The notes under the pieces: model-generated
Seen by the model: the letters and a program-made list of their open reading frames with translations, nothing else
The model's database searches: none
Told to the model about the DNA's origin: nothing
Shown here: one piece after another, positions 1 to 7,741 of the stretch
Layout: every line of letters starts with the position of its first letter
Position numbering within the stretch: position 1 is the stretch's first letter
Program-made: the position numbers and the translations under genes
NCBI GenBank assembly: GCA_016703645.1
Contig: JADJBR010000004.1
Span: 124,001-188,000, forward strand
DNA length: 64,000 nucleotides
Reading direction: 5' to 3'
Origin: Zoogloea sp.
GTDB lineage: Bacteria > Pseudomonadota > Gammaproteobacteria > Burkholderiales > Rhodocyclaceae

Positions 1-1253
1 AGAAGCTCACCCCCGATCAGGCGGTGAAGAAGGTGCTGGCCGTGGCCAGCGAGATTCCCCAGATGACCGTGCTCGGCATTGCCGGCCCCGGCGACGCTCT
101 GGCCAATCCGAAGAAGACCTTCGACACCATGCGCCAGCTCACCGAAAAGGCGCCCGACATCAAGCTGTGTCTTTCCACCAATGGTCTGGCCCTGCCGGAA
201 ATGGTCGACGAGATCTGCAAGCACAACATCGACCACGTGACCATCACCATCAACATGGTGGACCCGGAGATCGGTGCCAAGATCTACCCGTGGATCTTCT
301 GGAACCACCAGCGGGTCACCGGCGTCGAGGCTGCCCGCATCCTGCACGAACAGCAGATGAAGGGCCTGGAGATGCTCACCGCCCGCGGCGTGCTCACCAA
401 GATCAACTCGGTGCTGATCCCCGGCATCAACGATGAGCACCTGATCGAGGTGAATCGCGAGGTCAAGAAGCGCGGTGCCTTCCTGCACAACATCATGCCG
501 CTGATCAGCGAGGCCGAGCACGGCACCCACTTCGGCCTCACCGGCCAGCGTGGCCCCACCGCCCAGGAACTGAAGGCCGTGCAGGATGCCTGCATGGGCG
601 GCGCCAACCTGATGCGTCACTGCCGCCAGTGCCGCGCCGACGCGGTCGGCCTGCTCGGCGAAGACCGTAGCGAAGAATTCACCCTCGACAAGATCGAGGA
701 GATGGACATCGTCTATGACATCGATAAGCGTCGCGCCTACCAGGAGAAGGTCGAGGCCGAGCGCCAGGCCCAGCACCAGGCCAAGGTGGATGCCCTGGCC
801 GATGCCCTGGACGCCAGCCTGATCGCCGGCCAGGAAGACCTGAAGGTGCTGGTGGCCGTGGCCACCGAAGGCCAGGGCCGGGTGAACCAGCACTTCGGCC
901 ACGCCACCGAGTTCCAGATCTTCGAAGTCAGCCGCAAGGAAGCCCTGTTTGTCGGCCACCGCCGCGTGGATCTGTACTGCCAGGGTGGCTATGGCGAGGA
1001 CGAGCAACTGCCCTCCATCGTCAATGCCATCAACGACTGCCACGCCGTGCTGGTCTCCAAGATCGGCGCCTGCCCCCGTGATGAACTGAAGGCAGCCGGC
1101 ATCGAGCCGGTCGAGGAGTACGCCCACGAGTTCATCGAGAAGGCTGCGCTGAACTGGTTTGCCGACTACTGCACTCGCGTGGCCAGCGGCGCCATCGTCC
1201 ATCAGGAGCGCGGTGATGCCCGCATCCGCCAGGGCGCCGTGATGGCGGCCTGA
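1..1253 (+). CDS. nifB: Nitrogenase FeMo-cofactor biosynthesis protein NifB (5' truncated)
   Basis: NifB is the radical-SAM enzyme that builds NifB-co, the Fe-S-carbide precursor of the FeMo cofactor. The reading frame is open from the first bases of the window, so the N-terminus with the radical-SAM CxxxCxxC motif lies upstream. About 417 residues are visible. The rest of the radical-SAM barrel is present (GIAGPGD, then [15 protein letters not shown]), followed by the NifB signature [15 protein letters not shown], and a C-terminal NifX-like cofactor-binding domain from about visible residue 280 ([16 protein letters not shown]). It heads a plus-strand run of nif accessory genes. Its promoter is outside the window. 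Confidence 0.97.
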   Translation, partial: KLTPDQAVKKVLAVASEIPQMTVLGIAGPGDALANPKKTFDTMRQLTEKAPDIKLCLSTNGLALPEMVDEICKHNIDHVTITINMVDPEIGAKIYPWIFWNHQRVTGVEAARILHEQQMKGLEMLTARGVLTKINSVLIPGINDEHLIEVNREVKKRGAFLHNIMPLISEAEHGTHFGLTGQRGPTAQELKAVQDACMGGANLMRHCRQCRADAVGLLGEDRSEEFTLDKIEEMDIVYDIDKRRAYQEKVEAERQAQHQAKVDALADALDASLIAGQEDLKVLVAVATEGQGRVNQHFGHATEFQIFEVSRKEALFVGHRRVDLYCQGGYGEDEQLPSIVNAINDCHAVLVSKIGACPRDELKAAGIEPVEEYAHEFIEKAALNWFADYCTRVASGAIVHQERGDARIRQGAVMAA

Positions 1254-1296
1254 CCTGTTCCCCCCATTTCGTACCCACTACCGCAAGGAGACCATC

Positions 1297-1491
1297 ATGG
1301 CCTACAAAATCATCGGTTCCACCTGCTCCGGTTGCTCCGCTTGCGACCCGGAATGTCCCAACGACGCCATCCGCGAAAAGAGCGGCGTCTTCATCATCGA
1401 CCCGGCCAAGTGCACGGAATGCGAAGGTCACTTCGACACGCCCCAGTGCGTGGCGGTGTGCCCGGTCGATGGCTGCATCGTGAAGGCTTGA
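1297..1491 (+). CDS. fdxN: 2[4Fe-4S] ferredoxin, FdxN type
   Basis: Small 64-residue bacterial-type ferredoxin. Two cluster motifs are visible: [11 protein letters not shown] near the N-terminus and [18 protein letters not shown] near the C-terminus. The longer loop in the second motif is typical of the nif-associated FdxN group. A good ribosome-binding site (AAGGAGA) precedes the ATG. It sits 43 bp after nifB; in other diazotrophs FdxN supplies electrons to NifB, and that role is inferred here from position and family. Confidence 0.9.
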   Translation: MAYKIIGSTCSGCSACDPECPNDAIREKSGVFIIDPAKCTECEGHFDTPQCVAVCPVDGCIVKA

Positions 1492-1493
1492 TC

Positions 1494-1877
1494 ATGCTGC
1501 CCAATGTGACTGTGAATCCGGCTGCCGAGAAATTCATGCGCCGCATGGTGCGTTTTGCGGGGCAGGGCGAGGGCGCCGGTTTCCGCCTCACCGTGAGTGC
1601 AGGCGGTTGCTCGGGCTACAGCTCCGAGTTCACCGTCGAGGGCGCGCCCCTGGCCGGCGACGAGGTGCTGTCGGTCGGTGATCTCAAGCTCTTCCTGCCG
1701 GCCGAATCGCGGCTGATGCTGGAAGGCGTGACCATCGACTTCTCCGATACGCCCACCGCCAGCGGTCTGACCTTCTTCAACCCCAACGCCGGCGCCTGTG
1801 GCTGCTCTTCCAGCAGCACCAGCGCACCGCCGCCGGGGGTGGTGAAGGTGGATATCGGCTCCATCCGGCGCAGCTGA
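1494..1877 (+). CDS. HesB/IscA-family Fe-S carrier protein, nif-associated
   Basis: 127-residue A-type Fe-S carrier. The start at 1494 is 2 bp after the ferredoxin stop, suggesting tight coupling; a longer frame upstream only overlaps fdxN. The family signature is seen as GGCSGYSSEF (first conserved cysteine) and the C-terminal ACGCSSS pair. A Ser/Pro-rich tail follows the second motif, a slight extension beyond the usual 105-110 residues. It probably hands clusters to nif proteins (IscA-nif type); this is inferred from family and location. Confidence 0.85.
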   Translation: MLPNVTVNPAAEKFMRRMVRFAGQGEGAGFRLTVSAGGCSGYSSEFTVEGAPLAGDEVLSVGDLKLFLPAESRLMLEGVTIDFSDTPTASGLTFFNPNAGACGCSSSSTSAPPPGVVKVDIGSIRRS

Positions 1878-1890
1878 GGCGGAGACGGGC

Positions 1891-2454
1891 ATGTCGACCA
1901 GCGGATCGCCCGGTGCCACCCCCGGCTTCGAGGACGCCGTCCTCGGGGCCGGGCTGACGCCAGCCGTCGAGGCGCTGATCGACAAGGCCGGACGTGCCGG
2001 CATCGGCGACGAGGGGGCGCTGGAAATGCTGCTGCGTGCTCGCGCACTCGCACCCACCCACCCCGCGCCGCTGATTGCCCATTACCGTTTTCATTTCTAT
2101 GCCAATCGCCTGCCCGAAGCCCGGGCCGTGGCGGTTGAGGCCATTGCCCTGGCGGCCAGCCAACTTGGCTTGCCCGCCGAATGGCGCCAGGTGCAGCCCC
2201 AACTCCAGTGGGGCGCCAAGCGCCTGGATGAACTGCGCGCCCACGCCGTGGCCCCGCGCTTTTACTTGTTCGCCCTGAAAGGCTACGCCTACCTCAGTCT
2301 GCGCCTCGGCGAGGCAGAGGAAGGCGCGGCTGTGCTGGCCCTGCTCGAGCAACTCGATCCGACCGACAGCCTGGGTCATCGGGTGCTTGGCGCCGTGCTG
2401 GCCCGTGCCGGGCGTGACGTGGACTACGACGAACCCGTGGAGACCGCGCCATGA
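1891..2454 (+). CDS. TPR-like protein of the nif cluster
   Basis: 187-residue soluble, alanine-rich helical protein. Helical hairpins resembling tetratricopeptide units are visible (GALEMLLRARALAPTHPAPL; LFALKGYAYLSLRLGEAEEG). No signal peptide or metal motif is evident. Its last codons overlap the start of the next gene (ATGA), so the two are translationally coupled. Function unknown; a scaffold or adaptor role in nitrogenase assembly would fit the neighbours but is a guess. Confidence 0.75.
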   Translation: MSTSGSPGATPGFEDAVLGAGLTPAVEALIDKAGRAGIGDEGALEMLLRARALAPTHPAPLIAHYRFHFYANRLPEARAVAVEAIALAASQLGLPAEWRQVQPQLQWGAKRLDELRAHAVAPRFYLFALKGYAYLSLRLGEAEEGAAVLALLEQLDPTDSLGHRVLGAVLARAGRDVDYDEPVETAP

Positions 2455-3251
2455 ACACGGCAACCCGGGAGCCCGCAACGACTTGGGTGCCCAACGAGCC
2501 CCCCAGCGTTGACTGGCTTGGGCGCAGCCTGGAGTGCGGTAGCTGTGTCAATCAGGGCTTGCTGACCGAGGGCAAGTGCCAGTTGGCCTTCTCCTGCGTC
2601 TTTGATCGCTACGCCAAGCGCATCGACCGTTTCTTCCGCTGGAATCCGGGGCTGGCCAACGACTACCTCGAACACCCGTACTTCGAGGTGCGCGCAGTGG
2701 CATCGCGGTCGGCCGACGTGTTCCGCCTGGTCGGGTTGATGCATGACCCGGATGAAACCGTGCGTCTGCATGTTGCCTTGCGCTTGCCCCAGCGCCTGCT
2801 GGCGGAGTTGCGCAACGATCCCGACCGTGAGGTGCGCATTCGGGTAGCCCAGCGTCTCGATGCCAGCATGCTGGTGGAGATGGCGGGCGATCCGGATTAC
2901 TTCGTTCGCAAGCTGGTGGCCCAGCGTCTGCCCTTGCCGCTGCTGCCGCGCATGGCGACCGATCCCGACCAGGAGGTGCGTCTGGCGGTGGCCTCGCGCC
3001 TGCAGGTGCCTGCGCTGCTGGCGCTCCGCAACGACCGCGAGGTCGCCGTGCGGCGGGTCGTGGTCGATCGCCTGCCGATCGGCCTGCTGGCCGACATGGC
3101 TGACGACCCGGCCTGGGAGGTACGGTGGGAAGTGGCCCAGCGTGCCGATCCATCCCTGGCCCGGCGTCTTCTCCACGATGACGAAGCCGAGGTCTGCGAG
3201 GCAGCCCGGCTCCGTCTGACCACCCTTGATTCGGAGGCCCGCCATGGGTGA
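2451..3251 (+). CDS. 4Fe-4S-binding leucine-rich-repeat-variant (LRV) protein
   Basis: 266 residues. The N-terminal region has a four-cysteine motif with spacing C-x2-C-x10-C-x5-C (ECGSC, then GKC, then FSC, about residues 29-48), as in the Fe-S cluster of the Azotobacter LRV protein. After it come about eight 24-residue LRV units with recurring DPD/DREVR and VAQRL cores (for example DPDREVRIRVAQRL), forming a right-handed solenoid. Such proteins are encoded in nif operons of several diazotrophs but have no settled biochemical role. The start overlaps the upstream stop by 4 bp and the end overlaps nifZ by 8 bp. Confidence 0.88.
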   Translation: MNTATREPATTWVPNEPPSVDWLGRSLECGSCVNQGLLTEGKCQLAFSCVFDRYAKRIDRFFRWNPGLANDYLEHPYFEVRAVASRSADVFRLVGLMHDPDETVRLHVALRLPQRLLAELRNDPDREVRIRVAQRLDASMLVEMAGDPDYFVRKLVAQRLPLPLLPRMATDPDQEVRLAVASRLQVPALLALRNDREVAVRRVVVDRLPIGLLADMADDPAWEVRWEVAQRADPSLARRLLHDDEAEVCEAARLRLTTLDSEARHG

Positions 3252-3585
3252 CATCTCCCGCGACAGTGACGTCATCGAGCTCGAAGGCCCACCCCAGTTC
3301 GACTTTGGCGAACGGGTGGTGAGCCGCTACAAGGTGCGCAATGACGGCACCTACCCCGGCAAGGATGTGGGTGAAGTGCTGGTGAACAAGGGCGACGTGG
3401 GTTACGTCACCTCGGTGGGCACCTTTCTGCAGCAGTTCTACATCTACGCCGTCGAGTTTGTTTCCACCGGCCACAAGGTCGGCATGCGCGCCCGCGAAAT
3501 CGTGTCCCTCGACAAGTTGCCGCCCCATGTGGCCGAAGCCCTCGGGGGCGACAAGGTGGCGCAGCTCGCCCATATCAAGGAGTAA
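3244..3585 (+). CDS. nifZ: Nitrogen fixation protein NifZ
   Basis: 113 residues, matching NifZ: FDFGERVVSRYKVRNDGTYPG, then GDVGYVTSVGTFLQQFYIYAVEF. NifZ is needed for maturation of the P-cluster in the second half of the MoFe protein. The ATG at 3244 overlaps the LRV gene by 8 bp; a start 18 bp upstream is possible but adds residues not found in NifZ. Another NifZ-like gene follows directly. Confidence 0.93.
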   Translation: MGDISRDSDVIELEGPPQFDFGERVVSRYKVRNDGTYPGKDVGEVLVNKGDVGYVTSVGTFLQQFYIYAVEFVSTGHKVGMRAREIVSLDKLPPHVAEALGGDKVAQLAHIKE

Positions 3586-3589
3586 GGCC

Positions 3590-3844
3590 ATGCTTGAACC
3601 GCGCGAACCGAAATACCAGTGGGGCCAGCAGGTCACCGCCGCCACCGATCTGTTCAACGACGGCAGCCATCCCGAGGTGCCGGAGAACGAACTCATCGTG
3701 GCCGCCGGGACGGCGGGCGAAGTGGTGCAGATCGGCCACCACGAAGAGGCCAACGTCCCGGTGTACATCGTCGAGTTCGGTGCCTCCGAAGGCCGCGGCG
3801 GGCGGGTGGTGGGCTGCCTTGAAGAGGAGCTGGCGGCGACCTGA
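3590..3844 (+). CDS. Second, short NifZ-domain protein
   Basis: 84-residue protein with the same core as NifZ: YQWGQQVTAATDLFNDGSHP, then GTAGEVVQIG and VYIVEF. It begins 4 bp after nifZ and probably arose by tandem duplication with strong divergence. It keeps the small beta-barrel fold but lacks the longer C-terminus. Whether it acts with or in place of the first NifZ cannot be read from the sequence. Confidence 0.85.
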   Translation: MLEPREPKYQWGQQVTAATDLFNDGSHPEVPENELIVAAGTAGEVVQIGHHEEANVPVYIVEFGASEGRGGRVVGCLEEELAAT

Positions 3845-3870
3845 GTGTCGCCCGCCGCGGAGGCCAGTCG

Positions 3871-4206
3871 ATGATCCGCCAAGCCAGCGTCACCGGGCCC
3901 GGGGAACTCGTCCGTCGGCGGATTCTGCGCCAGCTTGAGGGTCGCAGCCGCTATCGCTACGTGCAACCGGAAGTGGCCTGGCGTGATGAAGGTTGGCAGA
4001 TCAGCAGTCCGTGTTGCTCCCGCAATGTGGATCCCCAGGGTGGTGTGATCGACATTGCCCGCTTTGAACACCCCGAGCCCGACGTGTGGCGCCTGTATGC
4101 CCGTGATCACGTGGCCGGGCGCTGGCTGTGGCAGGCCAGCGCCGCGCGGATCGATGAGCTGCTGGCCCTGGTGGTGGACGATGCCGAGCGGATTTTCTGG
4201 CCATGA
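3871..4206 (+). CDS. DUF3024-like protein
   Basis: 111 residues. The C-terminal half (VWRLYARDHVAGRWLWQAS and the ending DDAERIFWP) resembles DUF3024 proteins, a small family of unknown function. A pair of adjacent cysteines (SPCCS) is present. It is the last gene of the nifB-side run and is followed by a repeat-filled gap, so it may end that transcript. Family assignment is by eye. Confidence 0.65.
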   Translation: MIRQASVTGPGELVRRRILRQLEGRSRYRYVQPEVAWRDEGWQISSPCCSRNVDPQGGVIDIARFEHPEPDVWRLYARDHVAGRWLWQASAARIDELLALVVDDAERIFWP

Positions 4207-4298
4207 GGAGGGGGCGATGAGGCGCGTTTTGTTTGGGATGCGTGCAGTCTTGCCTGGGTGCGCTTGTGCGATGGGGGATTTCCCGATAGCCGCGTACC

Positions 4299-4470
4299 GT
4301 TGGCCGGGACTCGCCCCGGCGGGCGACCTTCTTTCTTGCGTCGCCAAGAAAGAAGGCAAAGAAGGCGACCCGCCTCACCGGTCGGCCAGCGGCCGACTGC
4401 CCTGCGCTGCTCCCAGCAGGCGGCCGGCGCGGAACTCGCCCTTCGGGCTCAGACAGCCGCGCCGGACTTC
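4299..4470 (+). repeat. Dispersed repeat, left arm of an inverted pair
   Basis: The non-coding stretch 4207-4870 between the DUF3024 gene and nifS holds no convincing gene; short frames here have no recognisable product. Its left part starts GGCCGGGACTCGCCCCGGCG, continues into a hairpin made of CTTTCTTGCG and CGCCAAGAAAG, and later has AACTCGCCCTTCGGGCTCA. The same succession recurs on the opposite strand at 4625-4790. This looks like a family of short dispersed palindromic repeats common in high-GC betaproteobacteria. Confidence 0.7.
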
Positions 4471-4624
4471 CCCGCCTGCTGCTGCGCTGCTCGGCGGGGT
4501 CGGAACGGGCTTTTCGGATGCACCGAGCCTCTGCGGGAATCGGGTCGGATGCCGGCCGTTGGTCACCTGCATTTCCTGTCCCCTCTGACGTGCCGACTGG
4601 AGGGTGTGACGGGCGGAAGAAGGG

Positions 4625-4790
4625 CTTCGCATGTTTGAGCCCGCAGGGCGAGTTTGCGAAGACCCCGCCCGGCGCGCCCGGAAGGAGGGAAGCCCGAAGG
4701 GCCACGGCAGCGGGGTACGTTTTCTTGCCTTCTTCTTTGTCGTACAACAAAGAAGAAGGTCGCCCGCCGGGGCGAGACCCGGCCGATGTA
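4625..4790 (-). repeat. Dispersed repeat, right arm of an inverted pair
   Basis: Read on the minus strand this segment starts GGCCGGGTCTCGCCCCGGCG, forms a strong hairpin (CCTTCTTCTTTG against CAAAGAAGAAGG around 4729-4759), and has AACTCGCCCTGCGGGCTCA, mirroring the left arm at 4299-4470. The intervening 4471-4624 shows nothing recognisable. Paired opposite-facing copies could act as a bidirectional terminator or recombination site between the two nif gene runs. Confidence 0.7.
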
Positions 4791-4870
4791 ACGAAAATGA
4801 CGGGAAAGCCTGTCAGCAACCGGAACCCACGGGTGGTCACCGCGCCCCTCGGTCACAGGTAAGCCCCCCC

Positions 4871-6010
4871 ATGATCTACCTGGACAACAACGCCACCACC
4901 CGCCCTCTGCCTGAAGTCGTGGCTGCCATGCACGAGGCCCTGACCCAGAGCTGGGCCAACCCCTCGTCGAAGCATGTGGCTGGCGAGCAGGCCCGCGGCA
5001 AGGTGACCGAGGCCCGCGCTGCGGTTGCCCGGCTGCTGGGTGCCCAGCCGGCCGAGCTGGTGTTCACCGCCAGCGCCACCGAGGCCAATGCCATGGCCCT
5101 GCACGCGGCCCTGGCGGTGCCGGGCGCGCCGCGCCGGGTGGTGCTGTCGGCGGTGGAACACTCCGGTCTCGTGCATGTGGCCACGGTGCTGGCCGGGCAG
5201 GGCGTGGAGATCCTGCGGCTGCCGGTGGATGCGCATGGCGTCGTGCGCTGTGAAACCCTGCCGGCCCTGCTTGAAGGCGGCGCGGCCCTGGTGTCGGTGA
5301 TGGCGGCCAACAACGAGACCGGCGTGATTCAGCCGGTGGCCGAGGTGCTGCGGCTGGCAAGCGCCGCGGGCGTTCCGGTGCATGTGGATGCCACCCAGGC
5401 GGCCGGGCGCGTGCCGGTGGATTTTGCAGGCCTGGGCGCACGCTTCCTCACGGCTTCGGCCCACAAGCTGCATGGCCCCAAGGGGGTGGGTGTGCTGGTG
5501 GTGAAGAAGGGCGCGCCCTTTGAGTCCCTGTTGCCCGGCTACCAGGAACGCAAGCGCCGTGGCGGTACCGAAAACGTGCCGGGCATCGTGGGTTTTGGGG
5601 TTGCCGCCCGCCATGCCGAGACGGCCTTTGCCGAGGCTTCCCGTATTGCAGCCCTGCGCGACGCCCTCGAGGCGGGTCTGGGCGAAGCCCTGCCGGGGGT
5701 TCGTGTTTTTGGTGCCGGTGCGCCGCGCCTGCCGAACACTGCCTGCATGGCCTTCGGGCTGCTGGATGCGGACGTGGTGCTGCAGCGTCTGGCGCGCGCC
5801 GGCATCTGCGTGTCGAGTGGTTCGGCGTGCAGCTCGGGGGGCACCGAGCCTTCGCCGGTACTGCTGGCCATGGGCACGGAGGTGGCGGCCGCGCGCGCGG
5901 CAGTGCGCTTCTCCCTGTCTGCCGAGACCACTCCGGCCGAGATCGCCTGCGTCATCGAAACCCTGCAGGCCGCCCTGACACCGCTGCTGGCCGAAGCCTT
6001 TACCGCATGA
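4871..6010 (+). CDS. nifS: Cysteine desulfurase NifS
   Basis: 379-residue class V PLP enzyme that removes sulfur from cysteine for nitrogenase Fe-S clusters. The N-terminus IYLDNNATTRPLPEVV is typical. The PLP lysine is in SAHKLHGPKGVG and the catalytic cysteine is in SSGSACSSGGTEPS. The start at 4871 gives the normal NifS N-terminus; an upstream extension runs through repeat sequence and is rejected. No nifU lies beside it in this window. It heads a second plus-strand run of nif accessory genes. Confidence 0.95.
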   Translation: MIYLDNNATTRPLPEVVAAMHEALTQSWANPSSKHVAGEQARGKVTEARAAVARLLGAQPAELVFTASATEANAMALHAALAVPGAPRRVVLSAVEHSGLVHVATVLAGQGVEILRLPVDAHGVVRCETLPALLEGGAALVSVMAANNETGVIQPVAEVLRLASAAGVPVHVDATQAAGRVPVDFAGLGARFLTASAHKLHGPKGVGVLVVKKGAPFESLLPGYQERKRRGGTENVPGIVGFGVAARHAETAFAEASRIAALRDALEAGLGEALPGVRVFGAGAPRLPNTACMAFGLLDADVVLQRLARAGICVSSGSACSSGGTEPSPVLLAMGTEVAAARAAVRFSLSAETTPAEIACVIETLQAALTPLLAEAFTA

Positions 6011-6052
6011 CCCGTATCTGAACCGCATTATTTCAACTTCCGGAGCCTCACC

Positions 6053-6262
6053 ATGAAAGTCATGCTGCGCAACACCCCCCAGGGCCTGTCGGCCTACGTG
6101 CCCAAGAAAGACCTGGAAGAGCCCGTCGTGGCCCAGGAGAACGCCGGACTGTGGGGCGGCACCATCACCCTGGCCAATGGCTGGATCCTGGCCCTGCCTG
6201 AAATGGCTGCCGAAACCCGCCTGCCCATCACGGTCGAGGCACGCAAGGTCGGGGGTGAATGA
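6053..6262 (+). CDS. nifT: Nitrogen fixation protein NifT/FixU
   Basis: 69 residues beginning MKVMLRNTPQGLSAYVPKKD, the NifT/FixU signature, with the typical WGGTITLANGW centre. NifT is conserved in nif operons but is dispensable in tested organisms and its role is not settled. Its stop overlaps the next start (ATGA). Confidence 0.92.
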   Translation: MKVMLRNTPQGLSAYVPKKDLEEPVVAQENAGLWGGTITLANGWILALPEMAAETRLPITVEARKVGGE

Positions 6263-6525
6263 TGGCCCTCACCACCGATGACCTTAACGCGCTGGTGAGT
6301 TTGGGCAATTCGGCGCCCGACATCGCCACCCTCGCGGCCGAAGCCCGCGCCCGTTGGAGCGGACTGCGCGTCACCGTGGTGGATGCCCTCGACGTGCGGG
6401 GGGAAACCCCGGCCTTTGAGACGGCCACCGCCAATGTCTTCCTCATGGGGTGCGACGGCCATTGCTGGTCGATGACCGCCGATCCCGCCGCTGCTGCCGG
6501 TCTTGTGCTGGCGGCCAGGAGCTGA
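6259..6525 (+). CDS. Small nif-associated protein of unknown function (possibly DUF6129)
   Basis: 88 residues, soluble, acidic, with two adjacent ATG codons (6259 and 6262) as possible starts. A GGGGGTGA stretch just upstream can serve as ribosome-binding site. It resembles small proteins annotated as DUF6129 next to nifT in other betaproteobacterial nif clusters, but that naming is from memory and uncertain. Two cysteines occur in MGCDGHCWSM, a possible ligand pair. Coupling with nifT points to a nitrogenase-related role. Confidence 0.65.
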   Translation: MMALTTDDLNALVSLGNSAPDIATLAAEARARWSGLRVTVVDALDVRGETPAFETATANVFLMGCDGHCWSMTADPAAAAGLVLAARS

Positions 6526-6527
6526 TC

Positions 6528-7724
6528 ATGGATGCCCCCGTCAACCCTCCGGACGTGGATCACGACGAGGACTGGATCCTGCTGACCGACCCCGACGTCA
6601 GCGGCCGGGAATTGGAGCGGGTGATCCGGGCCCTGCGCAGCTCGCGCCTCTCTGCGGGGCCGCTGGTCGAGGACTTCGAGGCCGAGTTCGCCGCCCATCA
6701 CGGCCGTGCCTATGGCGTTGCCACCGCCAGCGGCACCATCGGCATGTGGCTGGCCCTGCGTGCTCTGGGTATCGGGCCGGGGGATGAAGTGGTGGCCTGC
6801 AGCTATGGCTGGCACCAGACCGCCCACGCCATCCTGCTTGCCGGCGCCACCCCCAATTTTGCCGAGATCGACTATTGGTCCGGGTGCATTTCGCCGTCTG
6901 CCGCAGCCGACCGCATCGGGCCAAAGACCAAGGCCATCATCGGCAACAACTGCAACGGCCACCCGGCGGCCTGGAAAGCCCTGCGCCAACTGGCCGAGTC
7001 CCGGGGCGTGGCCCTGCTGGAGGACTCCACCGAGGCCATCGGGTCGCGCTACCTGGGCAAACCGGTGGGCAGCTTCGGCGATCTGTCGGTGTTCGACTTC
7101 TCCCAGCCTGGCGCCCTGTGCTGCGGCGAGGGGGGCATGGTGCTCACCGATGATCCTCATCTGGCCACGGAGCTGCGTTACCTGCGTGCCCATCGCCTGT
7201 CCGATCGCACTTCGGTGTCCATCGGCAGTCGTGTGCCCCTGCAGGGCGGCATGAGCGACCTCACTGCTGCCCTGGGGCTGGCCCAGCTTGAGCGCATCGA
7301 CGAGATTCTGGCTCGCCGCAAGCAGGTGGAGGCCTTTTACCGGGACGAGATGCAAAGCTTCGAGGGCATCAAGCCCCCCTACCTGGGGCCGGACGTGGAT
7401 GAGGTGCACTGGATGCTCTACGTGGTGCACCTGGGGGCGCGCTTCAGTGCCAGCTCCCGCGCCCAGATCGTGGATGACCTGGAGGCCGATCTCATCGAAG
7501 CCGCACCCTTCAGTGCCCTGATGCACCAGCAATTTGCCTACCAGGCCCTGGGCGAAGCCTACAACTGCAAGCGCGGCTGCCTGAAGAACACCGAACGCAT
7601 CGGCGACCGTTCCCTGGCGCTGCCCTTCTACGGGCAGTTGGGCGCCGACGAGGTCAAGTTCCTGGTCAAGACACTCAAGGACGCCTGTACCAATGTGGGT
7701 GCCGGCGCCGCGATCTACCTGTAA
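6528..7724 (+). CDS. DegT/DnrJ/EryC1/StrS-fold protein lacking the PLP lysine
   Basis: 398 residues with the fold-type I sugar-aminotransferase layout: VATASGTIGMWLALRALGIGPGDEV, the PLP-ring aspartate in LLEDSTEAIGSRYLG, and VGSFGDLSVFDF leading to the CGEGG loop. In active members the lysine that binds PLP sits six residues before GEGG (for example FHAIKNITCAEGG); here the run is SQPGALCCGEGG and the aligned residue, Gly195 (codon 7110-7112), is not lysine. So it may be a non-transaminating PLP enzyme or a non-catalytic relative. The start at 6528 has AGGAG before it. Nif-cluster membership suggests a role linked to nitrogen fixation, unknown. Confidence 0.85.
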   Translation: MDAPVNPPDVDHDEDWILLTDPDVSGRELERVIRALRSSRLSAGPLVEDFEAEFAAHHGRAYGVATASGTIGMWLALRALGIGPGDEVVACSYGWHQTAHAILLAGATPNFAEIDYWSGCISPSAAADRIGPKTKAIIGNNCNGHPAAWKALRQLAESRGVALLEDSTEAIGSRYLGKPVGSFGDLSVFDFSQPGALCCGEGGMVLTDDPHLATELRYLRAHRLSDRTSVSIGSRVPLQGGMSDLTAALGLAQLERIDEILARRKQVEAFYRDEMQSFEGIKPPYLGPDVDEVHWMLYVVHLGARFSASSRAQIVDDLEADLIEAAPFSALMHQQFAYQALGEAYNCKRGCLKNTERIGDRSLALPFYGQLGADEVKFLVKTLKDACTNVGAGAAIYL

Positions 7725-7741
7725 GACACCCGAGGTTTCCC

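Noticed and set aside
2548-4359. Minus-strand 603-codon frame opposite the LRV and NifZ genes
   Set aside because: Shadow across several real genes on the plus strand.
4207-4870. Several 80-280-codon frames in the gap before nifS
   Set aside because: Compositional artefacts of hairpin repeats; no family features, and they overlap each other on both strands.
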